A DNA stretch of 64,000 nt, from positions 20,684,722-20,748,721 of the forward strand of contig OX291550.1 in assembly GCA_946406115.1 (NCBI GenBank). The letters are read 5' to 3'. This stretch comes from Apoda limacodes. Taxonomy: Eukaryota; Arthropoda; Insecta; Lepidoptera; Limacodidae. Positions 45,875 to 57,418 of this stretch are shown piece after piece. The translations under genes were made by a program, and so were the position numbers. Every line of letters starts with the position of its first letter. Positions within the stretch are counted from its first letter, which is position 1. The notes under the pieces are model-generated. The model was not told where the DNA came from, did no database searches, and worked only from the letters and a program-made list of their open reading frames with translations.

Positions 45875-47795
45875 GTAGCAGAGATTTTAGCATTGATGTC
45901 TCCCACTGTTGAATCATTTAAATTCAATCCTGTTAATCAAGAAGATGTTGTCAAAATAATACATTCCATCAAATCTAAAGCTGTAGGATGCGATGAAATA
46001 ACTCGTTTTATGATTGTTACAATACTAGAGTCTCTTGCGCCTATTATTACCCACATTATTAATTTTTCACTATTTACTGGTAAATTTCCTTCCATTTGGC
46101 AAAAAGCTTATGCAATTTCCCTGCCTAAAATCTCCAATCCTACCTCTCCTTCCCACTTTCGGCCAATTTCTATCTTGCCATTTTTATCAAAAGTGTTGGA
46201 GGCGTGCGTGAATCGTCAGTTTTCCAGTTTTATCTACAACAACAACATTCTGAATCAATATCAATCTGGTTTTCGCCCTGGCCATAGCACTAGCTCAGCT
46301 CTTCTTAAGGTCACAGAAGATATTAGACTGGCAATGGAAGACACTAAGGTTACTGTATTAGTACTAGTTGACTTCACAAACGCGTTCAACACCGTTGATT
46401 ATGATATACTTCTATCTATTCTAACTAACCTTAATATTTGTCCTAATGCTTTAACTGGTTATCATCCTATCTTCATGGCCGCCAACAGTCTGTTCGCATA
46501 GATCAACATTCCTCTGAATGGCGCAATCTTTGTGCCGGAGTTCCTCAAGGAGCAATCCTTTCCCCGCTTTTGTTTTCTATTTTTATCAATTTTATAACTA
46601 ACCTTCTCAGCTGTACTTACCACCTTTATGCCGATGACTTGCAACTTTACACAAGCACTTATATCGGAAACATTACAGAAGCCATTGATAAAGTTAATTT
46701 AAACCTTGGTTACATTTCCGATTGGTCACGCAGATTTGGGGTGACTGTGAATCCGTCCAAATGCCAAGCTATTATCGTAGGTAGCTCAAGGTTACTCAGT
46801 AGGATTGACTTAAGTAGTTTGTCACAGATATACTATGAAAACACTATAGTACCCTTTACCTCTAGCGCAAAAGATCTGGGTCTATGTATAGACAATACTT
46901 TTAGTTGGCATGATCAAATCGCAGAAGTTAGTCGAAAAGTGTTCAATGCTTTGCGATCGCTTTATCGATTCAAACATTTTCTACCAATAACAACCAAAAT
47001 CTTGCTAGTACAAACTCTAATCATTCCCATAATTGATTATGCTGATGTTTGTTATTTGGATCTGACCCAAAATCATCTCAATAAACTTGATCGTCTCCTC
47101 AATTCTTGTATAAGATTTATTTTCAACTTAAGAAAATTTGACCACATTTCCCGATACCGTACTCAGCTTGGCTGGTTACCTATCCGGGAACGCAGATATA
47201 CTAGAATTCTATGTTTTCTTTATACCATTTTAAATAATTCTCAATCTCCTCCATATTTAAAGAAAATGTTTCAATATCTTCACTGTTCTCACGACAGAGA
47301 GCTTCGTTCTTCCTCTAACATGCTGCTACGTTTACCTTCACATCGTACTGGTTTTATTTCCAATTCTTTTACTATTCAGGCAGCACTACTCTGGAACGCG
47401 CTTCCTAAAAATATAAAGGAAAAGCCTTCCCGAAATAAGTTTAAGCATTCGCTATACAAATACTAGTTAGGCTCACCTTTATAAATACTTTTCAATGAAT
47501 CATATGCAGTACGTATATAGCAATATCTATGTACATATTTAAATACGTATTTATGTATGTGTATGTTTGTATATTTAAATATATATTTACGTATATATGT
47601 ATCTGTGTATTTATTTAATTTATGTATTCAAATCCTATACTGTATGTTACGTTTATGTTAGTAGATAATAACCGTTCCTACTTAAACAACTACCTTAAGC
47701 TTTCTGCATGACCCTAAGGTCGACTGGTAGATAATGCCTAAGGCATTAAGTCCACCTATTGTATTTTAGTGCAATAAAGTGTTTAAATAAATAAA
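45875..47795 (+). mobile_element. 5'-truncated CR1/Jockey-type LINE with 3' UTR
   Basis: Reverse transcriptase remnant followed by about 330 bp of 3' UTR. The 3' UTR holds 'tgcctaaggcattaagtcca' and 'gtgcaataaagtg' and ends in an (AATA)n-type tail (47780..47800) rather than poly(A). No endonuclease domain, so it is 5'-truncated. Sits in an SLC17 intron, antisense to the gene. Confidence 0.85.
45893..47466 (+). pseudogene. CR1/Jockey-type reverse transcriptase, one frameshift
   Basis: The first part (45893 to about 46453) reads KSKAVGCDEI, FRPISILPFLSKVLEA, QYQSGFRPGHSTSSALL and LVDFTNAFNTVDYD. One base-count change near 46453..46456 moves the frame to WLSSYLHGRQQSVRID, CAGVPQGAILSPLLF, the catalytic YADD (46627..46638) and LGLCIDNTFSW. 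It then runs through the C-terminal WLPIRERRYTRILCFLY and LLWNALPKNIKE regions to a stop at 47464..47466. So almost the entire RT and C-terminal domain survives with one indel. It is related to but clearly distinct from LINE-A. Confidence 0.9.
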
Positions 47796-47834
47796 TAATA
47801 ATAATATCCTATTTTTAAGAAACAAAGAATTAGA

Positions 47835-48612
47835 ATTTGAACTTTGAGTGGCCTTTTCCAATACTTATCGGCGTTCACATTCGCTGTCCAAGTTCTGTTG
47901 CCTGCCCAGGCAAATTTAGTGAAACTATACTAACTCTCTTGTGGGTACTGCCCAAGATGTTATTTTCCAAAGAGTTAGAGTTGAAAAATCTCCATTTGCT
48001 ACGATCCTGGCACACTTTTGCTTTATCCAGTAACTTTTATTTTATATAACACCTTATTTACTGGTCTTTTTTGTTTCTTATATTCCTTTCTAGCCACTTT
48101 TACTTCCCAATATCCTATGCTTTTTACATTCTTTGGTACAAAATTTATATAACCTATTCAACCTGTTTTTTTTTTTTTATATTTAAAACCCCTCTTACAT
48201 TTCTTTCTGTGTCACTTAAGTAACTTCCTTGACTGCTCTTACAACCGCTTATTTAATCAATTTTTAAAGTCTTTAAACATTTCTTTAATTGTTACATACC
48301 TTATTTTCCTTGGCTTCTTATGTTTAGTTAAAAACTCATTGCTTTCACTGGCCTCATGTAAATTTTAACTTATATTATTTTATAAGACGCTTATGAAGTC
48401 AAGTTCTTAAGGAACGTTAATTCAACTAACCCGGCAATGCTCTAGGTCTACAGCGAACTCTCTATGCGCCCTTCCATCTTGTACTCACTGACTCAATCTT
48501 TTGTGCGAAAAATCATATTCCGCACGTGACTTTTTTCCCGTGTGTTTGAAAGGACCTTACCCAAACATGGCTGTCCTGCAGCAGACTCCTCCGTTGCCAT
48601 TTTTTTTTAAAC
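47835..48612 (+). repeat. Unclassified segment, possibly a LINE 3' region
   Basis: Contains 'ccggcaatgctctaggtcta', 'actcactgactcaatctttt' and 'acatggctgtcctgcagcag', then a T-run. Unlike the AT-rich surroundings, these read like a retroelement tail, but I cannot name the family. The 70-codon ORF at 47837 has no recognised domain. Confidence 0.3.
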
Positions 48613-49170
48613 GCCTAATATATTACGAAACCATTTTGTTTCGTTGTACTTTTACAAATATATTAAAATCTTACTAGTTATATCCTTCCGTTTTTCTTGC
48701 ATTTAAATAGTAAGTATACCTGACACTATCCCCTTCTACACTATTTCAGTTTTGGATTTTATAGAATCCACCCAAACCCAACATGGTTTGGGTCTGTTAG
48801 ATCGTTATATATATTTTTTTTTTTAATTGGGTCGTATTTTTTGATTTTTATTGAATAGAGAATAATAGTTGTTTTCATACGTGCTCATCATGGTTGTCTA
48901 TCATATGCAATACCAAGAATTTTTAAATTTCTTAGTTATTTTTATATTATAAATTATTGTTTATAGTCATTTTTGACTCTAACTGCAGATAGACTTACTG
49001 TTCCACGTATGATCTCCAGTAAACTATCATGGTGACCTGAGTGGTGACCATGTTTTCATAACAAAATAATTTATCAATGCAAATTGTATGCTAAGATGTT
49101 ATTAATTTATTTAAAAACCTTGTCTATACTATACAAATAAATTACGATATGAACCGAAATGTTGATAAAA
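48613..49170. other. Intronic, nothing seen
   Basis: AT-rich intron sequence. Confidence 0.5.
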
Positions 49171-49590
49171 AAACCGGCCAATTACGAGTCTGGCTCGCGC
49201 ACCAAGGGTTCCGTACAAACCTATTATATGTAGATAGATAGTTCATTCTCCATGATATCAAATTTTACAGTTTTATGTCTTAATTATCGGTTTTATAGAT
49301 TTTTTCCTATATTTGTAATTTACCCTTTAGACTTTATAGTACCCTATAGATTTTATTTGTGAATGCCAAAATATGTGACATAAATGGCCGTTTTTTTTTA
49401 TTGCGCTGATTTAGAAGCTTGGTTTTTTTACAGCTTCAAGAGTCCGTAGGCCTTAGTAATAATTCCAACTTGATACCTTCACTTCTTCCCGAGAAAATTG
49501 GTCTTGACAGAGAGACAGGCAAACAGAAGCACAAAAAAATATCATATAAGGGTTCCATTATTCCTTTTGAAGTACGGAACTCTAAAAGTG
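49171..49590 (+). repeat. Repeat family D, copy 1
   Basis: Shares 'cgagtctggctcgcgcacc', 'agggttccgtacaaac', 'ttattatatgtagatag', 'cagcttcaagagtccgtagg' and 'ggtcttgacagagagacag' with 61457..61858. It has the 'gggttccgtac' type of end also seen in family C. Confidence 0.7.
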
Positions 49591-49832
49591 TAGTTAGTTA
49601 CCCACATTATATACCTTTCCTATAAAATGAAATGGTTATAAAAGTAGCTCGAAAAATTATGCATATTTCACACATATTGTGAACAGCCTATCTGTTCAGT
49701 AAAGTATATTTAACAACGGTCTTATTAATATGCTGACCTTACACAACACAGCCATGACAGCGGTTGATGAACTATTCACGTTTACAATTTGAACGTTATA
49801 GTGACATTTATATTAGTAATTTATAAAAGTAC

Positions 49833-50066
49833 TAGCTGTCCCGGCGAACGTTGTTCCGCTGCCGTCCCTCTGTACCCGGCGAAAGTTGGTTTTTACCTAT
49901 AGTGCCCGAGTCCGGCTCGCACTTGACATATCGAGATAAAAACTATCCTATCTTTTAAGTTGGATCAAATAACAGATATTTACGAAGTTTGATCAAAATC
50001 GGTTCGGTAGTTTAGGAGTCCATTGAGGACAAACATTGTGACACGAGATTTATATATATTAAGATA
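49833..50066 (-). repeat. Repeat, 'actagctgtcccggcgaac' type
   Basis: Begins 'actagctgtcccggcgaacg' and includes 'atcaaaatcggttcggtagt', 'ttaggagtccattgaggaca' and 'tttatatatattaag'. This is a widely dispersed insect repeat layout. Class unknown. Confidence 0.55.
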
Positions 50067-51266
50067 GAAAGTTATTTTATTTTTTTAATTCATAAACGTA
50101 AATATGATAATGACTTTTATTTGTTTAGTCTAGCATGGTATTTATGAGTTATTTTAAAAGAAACCAGGAACGCAACATTAGTTAGTATTTCTATTAACAA
50201 TGATATATGTATTTATGTACGTGTTTCTTTTTGGATCTGATATTTTCCTTTTAGTTGGAATCGAACTGATAAGTTTTTAAACTATTTGCGAAACCGCACA
50301 GTGGTTCGTTTTTTATTCATGAACTTTTTCGACTCCGACTTCAATCAAACAAAATTCTATTTTTTAGGTTTTTCAAGGTGCTAAATTTCAATTTTTATCA
50401 GTTTTTTTAAAATTTAAGATGGCGAGTCCAATATGGCATCTACGAGTATTATTAAAGAAATAGATTTTAATGAAAGTTTGTTGGATTTTCAGCACCCTTG
50501 TAAATTCAAACCATTTATCAGTTTTTAAATATTCAAGATGGAGGATCGAATTCGGTGTCTATTTTTTTTTATTACTCGATTTCGGTAAAAAAGTATTGTT
50601 AAATATTTAAAGGTGCTAAATTTAATTTTTTTATCAGTTTCTCAAATTTTAAGACGGCGTCTCTAATATTGCCGCATTTTATAACAATTTTCGTATGATA
50701 TCAAGACAAACAGAGATAAGTTATTCGTATGATTATTGCTGTAAAACCGATTTTTTAAATTAAAGTCTGTCTGTCACCCATTCAATTAAATAAAATCATA
50801 AATTCCGATAATTTAGCCGTGATAAGCTATACAATGTCGTTAACATCACTAATAACTGTGTTCGTAACCGCTAATATCCGAAACCGCCCAACCGATTTCA
50901 ATGAATTTTGTAAATGTGAAATATTTTTTTTCTAATTAAAACATACAGTGGGTGTGACAAAATAGGGGTACTAAGCTGGCATTCTCAGTAACAGTTACGA
51001 GCATGTTACCTTTTAACATAGGTCTTAAGTTTACATTCCATACTTAAAAAAAAAAACAAACAAAACAAAGAGAAGTGACAACCCTATTCAGCTGTTTGTG
51101 TTTGTTCCCCGAATTTCGTCATAATACCATTTTCTTAATGCTAAAATACTTTTAAGACTCTCTAGTTTTACTGGATAATTTACATCCTTCAAAAAGCATT
51201 CAAATATATCCACACAAACGTTTACATTCACAATATAAGTGTGATAACTTTAAAAATAAAACTTAC
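50067..51266. other. Intronic; short internal repetition
   Basis: AT-rich. Phrases such as 'atttttatcagttttttaaa' with 'aagatggcg' recur at about 50390, 50510 and 50625, suggesting an old, degenerate direct repetition of about 120 bp. No exon. Confidence 0.4.
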
Positions 51267-51505
51267 ATCAGGGGTGAGTAATCCAATCAAATAAGGAGTT
51301 ATAATGCCAGAAATGGCTCCTATGCCATTGACGAGTGCCGAGCATGTTCCTGCATAGTTTGGCGCTAAGTCCATGGCATTGATCTTCACGCTACTGTAGA
51401 AGCCACCCATAAAAGTCATGCTTGCGATAAACAGCGCAACGGCCGCAACACGATTGCATCCGGAAAACGATGCCAGAATAATAAATATTGCTGGCAATGT
51501 AGAAG
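51267..51505 (-). CDS. SLC17-type anion transporter, internal exon C
   Basis: 239 bp; acceptor AG at 51507..51506, donor GT at 51266..51265. It completes a split Ser codon from exon B and reads STLPAIFIILASFSGCNRVA, then AALFIASMTFMGGFYSS-like helix sequence, KINAMDLAPNYAG, a second helix pair and GLLTPD. The family motif 'N..DLaPnyAGt..g..N..g...G...P...G' is intact. It covers roughly transmembrane helices 9-11 of the 12-helix fold. An ORF-based start Met seen upstream is intron sequence; the acceptor decides the boundary. Confidence 0.92.
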
Positions 51506-51712
51506 CTGCAAAAACATTTAGTAGTAACATTTTTTTTTTGTATTTCTGCTTGTATTAATTTTAGAATGTTATATATTTAAATTTAACTATCTGGCAAAAT
51601 TTAACAACTCTTCTTCATCACTCTTCACTCTATCTGTCAACATTTTTATATTGGAAACAGAGTAACTAATTGAATTTAATAATAAGCAGCATCCTAATCT
51701 ATAATTACTAAC

Positions 51713-52243
51713 TAATCTATATATAAATATTATAAATGCGAAAGTAACCCTGTCTGTCTGTTACTTCTTAACGCTTAAACCGCTATAAAGAATTTTGGCA
51801 AGAAGATAGATTTAGTCCCCGGGGAAGGACATAGACTACTTGAAAACGTCAAGTATGAGTCGGTTTTTTTCTATAATTAAGGTGTTGCCGTTGAAATTCT
51901 ACACCTATACCGACTTTAAGGCAGGTTCAAACTGCGGACAATGTTATATTTACTATGTATATATGCGAAAGTGAGTTTGCTTGTTCCTCCTTTACGTTAC
52001 AACGGAGCATTCAATTAAGCTGAATTTCGGCATAAGGAAAATTGAAGAGACCAAGGCTAAAAGTCCTAGGCTACTTTTTATCCTCGAAAAAAAGGAGTTA
52101 AAAGTTTCCACGAGAATAACTATAACCGAATTTCACATCGAAAAACTATAGATGTAGATTGCTATAACAACCTTAAATACTATCATCAAGTAGTAGCCCA
52201 GGAAATACCACGCTGATAACAGGATTTAGCCTAAGCTAGTTTA
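51713..52243 (+). repeat. Repeat family B, copy 6, ends in ctagt
   Basis: Two family B-like halves in tandem. The first has 'aaatgcgaaagtaaccctgt', 'gtccccggggaaggacatag' and 'aggcaggttcaaactgcgga'. The second has 'atgcgaaagtgagtttgctt', 'acggagcattcaattaagct' and 'ggctactttttatcctcg' and ends 'cctaagctagtt'. It lies in the 828-bp intron between exons B and C and makes up much of it. Confidence 0.6.
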
Positions 52244-52333
52244 AAAAATATTTAAAAACGAACCATTGAAATCTAACTAACTTACAAAAAAGCATTACTA
52301 AAGAAGAATTTAAAATTTACAAAATAAACTTAC

Positions 52334-52550
52334 ATACAGTTGTGTAGATTTTTCTGCCAGTTGTGATACTATGCCATTTTTTCCTAATATAGAAATCACA
52401 TAGCCCAGCAAACACAAAAGAGAAAAAATACATCACAAAGTACGGAAGAGCTGACATCAAACCAGTATCTTTGATGTTAAATTTAAGGACATCAGAGAAA
52501 TACTTAGGAAGGTCAGTGATCATGGTGAAATAGCCCCAGTCATGGCCAAT
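52334..52550 (-). CDS. SLC17-type anion transporter, internal exon B
   Basis: 217 bp; acceptor AG at 52552..52551. Two overlapping donors exist. I chose GTAAGT at 52333 (exon ends ...ACT GTA T) because it joins in phase to exon C as IYTTVSSTLPAIFI, matching family spacing. It reads IGHDWGYFTMITDLPKYFSD, then KFNIKDTGLMSALPYFVMYF and RKKWHSITTGRKIYTTV. 'h.WG.yt..t.lP.Y....l.f.i...G..salPy' is a strong SLC17 signature covering about helices 7-8. Confidence 0.92.
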
Positions 52551-54957
52551 CTGTGGAAAGAGGAAACAATTGTATTTTAATTACTAATTTATTAACAATT
52601 TTAATTAAGTGCAAGTTTATGATAGTTTATTGTTTACAGGAAAATTATTTATATCGCAATATTTAAAGTAAAATTATAAATTATTGTTATAGGTACATGA
52701 GATATGATTTTGCATATGGTAAAACTATTTGGCCTGAAATAGCGCGGAATAATGTTCAAAAAGTGTTTTAAGTAGGTAATTTGTGTTTCAGATTGTTACA
52801 AGACACGACTTTTTTTTCTAAAAAAAAATAACTGCAAAGTTTCTTACTGGCACTTTTCAGTAGAAAGACACTTTTTATACTGGTAGTATACTAGTAATAC
52901 TGGTAAAAAACTGGTAAAATTTTTTTTTTAAAACTAAATATTTTTATCTATCTACTAAAATTAAAAAGAAAATTTTAAAAAAGAAATATTTCCTGTTTAC
53001 AATCGTGCTGATACGTTTGGTGGAACCTTCGAACGAGCTTTTGGCAGCCAGTTTTCAAGTGCAGGAAATTGTGATACCTCAAATAAGTTATTATTTTCAA
53101 AATCCATGTTTATATTTACTTTAAATATGTATTTTAACAACTAGGCTTTGACTGTCCCTATTTTATTTTAATGTTTATCTAATTATTATATTGTAATATT
53201 TATTTGATAAATAATTTAGTGGAGTACTATATTTATTATTGTGAATAGTTAATGCCTCACCAAATGAGAACATGCAGAATGTGCTGTTGAATGATGCTGT
53301 TTCAAATATCGTGTCACTTACAACAAATACAATGTCCAAAATGTTCCCAAGCACGTTTCTTCAAAACACAAAGAGGACTGAAAATACACTTCAGTCCATA
53401 AAAACGCTGAATTTGAACCTAACACGTCCTTCAGACACAATTTTAACTATTACTTCTATTATTGATCATAATAGTGAACCCTTGTGGCAAATTTTGTCAA
53501 AATTAAAAAGACTAAACCAGTTTTGAAAAGAATCCCTCGTGGTGCCAGAATAACTGTTGCTCAGTCACTTTCTTCAGATTTAAAAGCAGTTATAGCAAAA
53601 AATACAGTAAATGCTTGATAACATTTGTTGACTTTTGCTTATAGAGTTCTTCATGTTCCGAGGGAAACTAGCAATAAATCATCATTAACTAATAGAATCA
53701 AAAAAATTGTAATACAACACAAAATTTTGATTTCGATCAACCAAATAAGGAAAATAGGTCTAACTATAATCATTTTTGGCAAGTAGAAAATAAACTTGGA
53801 GATGGAGATATCACCGGAGCTGCCCGTCTTCTTTTTTCTAGTGACACGATAGCTTCAGATTCCATAGATACTTTAAACTCTTTGAGAATCAAGCATCCAC
53901 CTTCTTCAACTACTGTATGCCTTCCTGACCCACCACAAACAGTTGACATACATACCCAGGCTTCTTTGGAAGATGTTTTTAATGCTGTAATATCTTTTCG
54001 CAGTGGTTCATGTGGGGGGCTAGATGCTTTAACAGCCCAACATTTGAAAGATCTTTTATGTGGCGGATGTGGAGAAATAGGCCAGATCCTTTTAAATGAC
54101 CTCACGGCACTCACTAACATAATGTAAGAAGGAAGCGTCCCTTATGATATCACTAGCATTTTATATGGAGCTAACCTTTGCGCACTTTTAAAAAAGGATG
54201 GTGGTATACGGCCAATAGCTGTAGGAACTACATATCGTCGCCTTACAGCCAAAGTCTGCTGTCGCAACATAAAGGATACGTGAGTATTTTCAACCCAATC
54301 AGTTAGGCTTTGGCTCTAACGGTGGCTGCGAGGCAGCAGTTCATTCCTTACGTTCCTACATTCACATGCATGTAGATGATATAGTAGTAAAGGTGGATGT
54401 TAAAAATGCATTTAACTCTGTCGATAGGGGTGTTCTGTTGACACAAATCAAGGGAAACATTCTCCCAGTTTATTAATGTCTTTGGCAATGGAATAGTACA
54501 CCGTCAAAATTAGTTTACAATAATAACCTTTTATCATCTGAGGTAGGCTGTCAATAGGGCGACCCTCTTGGGCCGGCAATTTTTAGTCTTGCGATTCACA
54601 CAGTACTCAAAAATTTAAAATCTAAATTTTACGTCTGGTATTTGGATGATGGAACTCTGGCAGGCGACGCAGATACAGTTTTTAATGATTTAAATTACTT
54701 CAGAAGTCATTTCATGTTATTGGTTTAGATCTAAATTCTTCGAAATGTGAATTTTTTTACCAGAAAGTATGAAATCTGATTCTAAAGTGATTTCTAATTT
54801 TTTATCTATAGCACCGAATATAAGATTTGTTGATAAGAGCTCACTTAGACTCTTAGAATCTCCTATTTTAGACGATTTCATCCCCTTTTTTGTTGACGAA
54901 AAAATTAATGATTTTAATAACGTGATGTACCGTTTATTTAAAATTGACACTCATGTA

Positions 54958-55001
54958 AGCTTGTTTGCTACCCTAGTGGTATAAAAAAAAAAAAAAAAAA
55001 A
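54958..55001 (+). repeat. 44-bp LINE-A tail insertion with 5-bp TSD
   Basis: Only the last 25 or so bp of LINE-A plus poly(A) were inserted. 'atgta' occurs at 54953..54957 and again at 55002..55006. Removing the insertion and one repeat restores the RLE frame as DTHVAFFIIRH, which proves it is an insertion into that element. Confidence 0.9.
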
Positions 55002-55120
55002 ATGTAGCTTTTTTTATTATTCGTCATTGTCTTTTTGTCCCAAAATTTAATTATTTTTTGCGTTCGCGTCATTTTTGGAAATTTCCTAATCTTTTAAATA
55101 GTTTTGATGTTATTATTGAT

Positions 55121-57418
55121 TTTTTTTTTTTTTTTTTATACCACTAGGGTGGCAAACAAGCTTACGGCCCGCCTGATGGTAAGCGGTCACCGTAGCCTAT
55201 GGACGCTTGCAACACCAGGGGTATCACTTGCGCGTTGCCGACCCTTCAGAAATCTAATAACTTCTTTCTTGAAGAACTCCATACTGTAGTCCTTGCAGAA
55301 AACCTTGGCAGGGAGCTCATTCCACAACTTAAGCGTTCGCGGGAGGAAGTTTCTCTGAAACCGCACTGTACGCGACCATTTAGGTTCTAAAGTGTGAGAA
55401 TGAATTCCCTGCCGATGGCGAGCGGTGCGATGGTAGAAAGTAGCCGTGGGCATCATTTCGAACAATTCCTCAGAACACAACCCATTGTACAAGCGGTAGA
55501 ACACACACAGTGAGGCAAAGTCTCTCCTCAGACTTAAGGGCTCGATACCGCAAGTGAGTTTGGAATCGTCGACAATTCTCACAGCCCGTCGTTGAACCGA
55601 GTCAAAAGGGCCAAGCTGGTATCCGGGTGCACCTGCCCAGAGATGGCAGCAGTACTCCATATGGGGCCGAACTTGCGACTTGTAGAATAACAACCTTTGC
55701 CCCGACGTGAAGTACTGCTTCGCTCTGTTGAGTACACCAAGTTTTTTGGACGCCAGCTTCACCTTATCTTGTAAATGATCTCGGAACTGAACATCGCTGG
55801 AGATGTCAACTCCAAGGATCGCAATGCTCTTGGAGATGGAGAGGGGAGTGATCTGGAATTGTGGGACTACAGTAAATGTGGTTTTCTTAGCGGTGAACGC
55901 GCACACTTGTGTCTTTGTAGGGTTGAATCGGACCAAGTTTACCCGTCCCCAGTCAGAAACCTTGGACAGTGTGGTCTCGATTTGAGACACAAGTTCTCTG
56001 CGATTTTCCTCCACAACGGAGCGAGGGGTGTTTGCACGACCCGTGTAATAAGCGTCTCCGTTTGATGTCCAACATGTCATTGATATGCAGTAGAGACAGC
56101 AGACAGTGGTCTGAGGAGCCAAGAGGCGCATCCACTGAGACGGAGTACCCGTCCGGACGAGTAGTCAGCAGAAGGTCCAGTAAGGAGCTCGTATGTTCCT
56201 CTATATCTGGTATTCTCGTTGGAGAAAGTACCAGTTGAGAGAATCCATAGGTCAGAGCAAATTCATGAGCAGATATCCCAGCATAGTTATTGGTTCGAGA
56301 ACTGAGCCACTCGCGATGGTGGGCGTTAAAGTCTCCCAAAATAACTAGTTCTGCTGTGGGATATTGCTCTAGAACTTTGTCAGTCGTCAAACTCAGGTGC
56401 GTGAAGAGTCGAGTTACGTCCGTGTCACCGCTATGAGACCTGTATAGGCACGCATAGATACGAGTGTGGCCGCCGTAATCTACGCGCACCCACAATATCG
56501 ACAGGTCCCTGTCTTCAAGGCTATGAAGGCGGCGACAGCAGATATCCTCCCGGACGAACATACATACACCGGCACGACTCATAAAATTGTGTTCGAGTTT
56601 GTAGCCGGGATAGTGAAGGTATGATGTGTCGGCCGGGCAGGATATCTGCGTCTCCGTTAGAAAAAGAATGGTCGGCTGCGCAGTTTCGAGATGGTGGTGG
56701 ACTGCGTTAAGATTTGCGTGAATACCCCTGATGTTGCAAAAGTCCACATTATATGTGGATGGAGTAGCCGCTGTGCAAACTCTTTTCTTTTTCTGTCTTC
56801 TGGCCATTATATATATAAAAAAAAGTTACTAAGACTAAGGATGAGGATTCACTGCACAGACAGCATAGAGGACAAAAGGTGCGGTTCTAAGACTGCCGAA
56901 GCTCGCCACAGATGATACGGTTGCTGGCACGGCGGGCGGAAGGGCCCCTGATCCCCCTCTGTTGTAGTAGCCGGGTCCACTCCGGTCTCCTTCTCCGGCA
57001 CGACTGGTAGTCAGTAGTTCAGATACTTTACACAGGCTGGCGAATCAGCCTCCCAGGGCGGAGATTAAGTGATCCCTGGGTTCGGGATCCCGTTCAACCT
57101 GCGGGCGGCCAGCGGTCAGCCGTTTCATCAGGTCTCCCTGACCGCCGAACCAGCACGCCGCGTCTACGCCGAGCATGACAGCAACAAGCACCGCCGGTCC
57201 TCCGCTGTCCGCGCAGCGAATCCTCAAAGAGCTCTGGCAACCTTACTCACCGCCAGGAACACAACACTACTCAATGTTAGTGTTATTATGGTCGCGGTTT
57301 TCTGTAAGGTGGAGGTACTTCCCCAGTTCGGGCCGCTCATTCGAGCAAGTACTCGCTATGCCCTGCTTTAGTTGTTCGGATGGCTTATTCGAGCGAGTAC
57401 TTGCAGTGCCCTACCTCT
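55121..57418 (-). mobile_element. LINE-A copy 2: full-ended but internally deleted
   Basis: Starts at the same 5' base as copy 1 (57418, 'agaggtaggg') and ends with poly(A) seen as a T-run at 55121..55137. The 5' UTR direct and inverted repeats are present. Relative to copy 1 it lacks 1,317 nt (copy-1 positions about 7869..9185; junction here near 56100) and a net 29 nt that includes the YADD codons (junction here near 56060). It is inserted in the RLE pseudogene, in the sense orientation of the host SLC17-like gene. Confidence 0.92.
55187..56807 (-). pseudogene. LINE-A endonuclease/RT with RT core deleted
   Basis: From the ATG at 56807 the first 236 residues, the whole APE-type endonuclease through SSDHCL, are identical to copy 1. 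An in-frame deletion of 439 codons then joins L236 to L676 (HINDML follows). A second, 29-nt net deletion removes YADD and shifts the frame, so translation stops at about 55953. The remaining C-terminal frame (about 56060..55187) is open to the normal stop and differs from copy 1 at about 12 of 285 residues. The RT is dead. An intact endonuclease domain might still be translated. Confidence 0.92.

Larger units (their letters stand above)
44282..51266 (-). other. SLC17-like gene, intron before the last exon
   Basis: GT at 51266..51265 and AG at 44283..44282 on the minus strand. It contains a perfect 34-nt palindrome, a CR1/Jockey-like LINE (antisense to the gene), repeats D and E, and AT-rich sequence. 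No further transporter exon is needed, since exons C and D join in phase. Confidence 0.85.

Noticed and set aside
53770..54120. 116-codon minus-strand ORF
   Set aside because: Opposite to the RLE reverse transcriptase segment with SCGGLDALTAQHLKDL; the plus strand carries the recognisable motifs.
55775..56238. Plus-strand ORFs inside LINE-A copy 2
   Set aside because: Antisense to the minus-strand LINE-A ORF; no independent domain.
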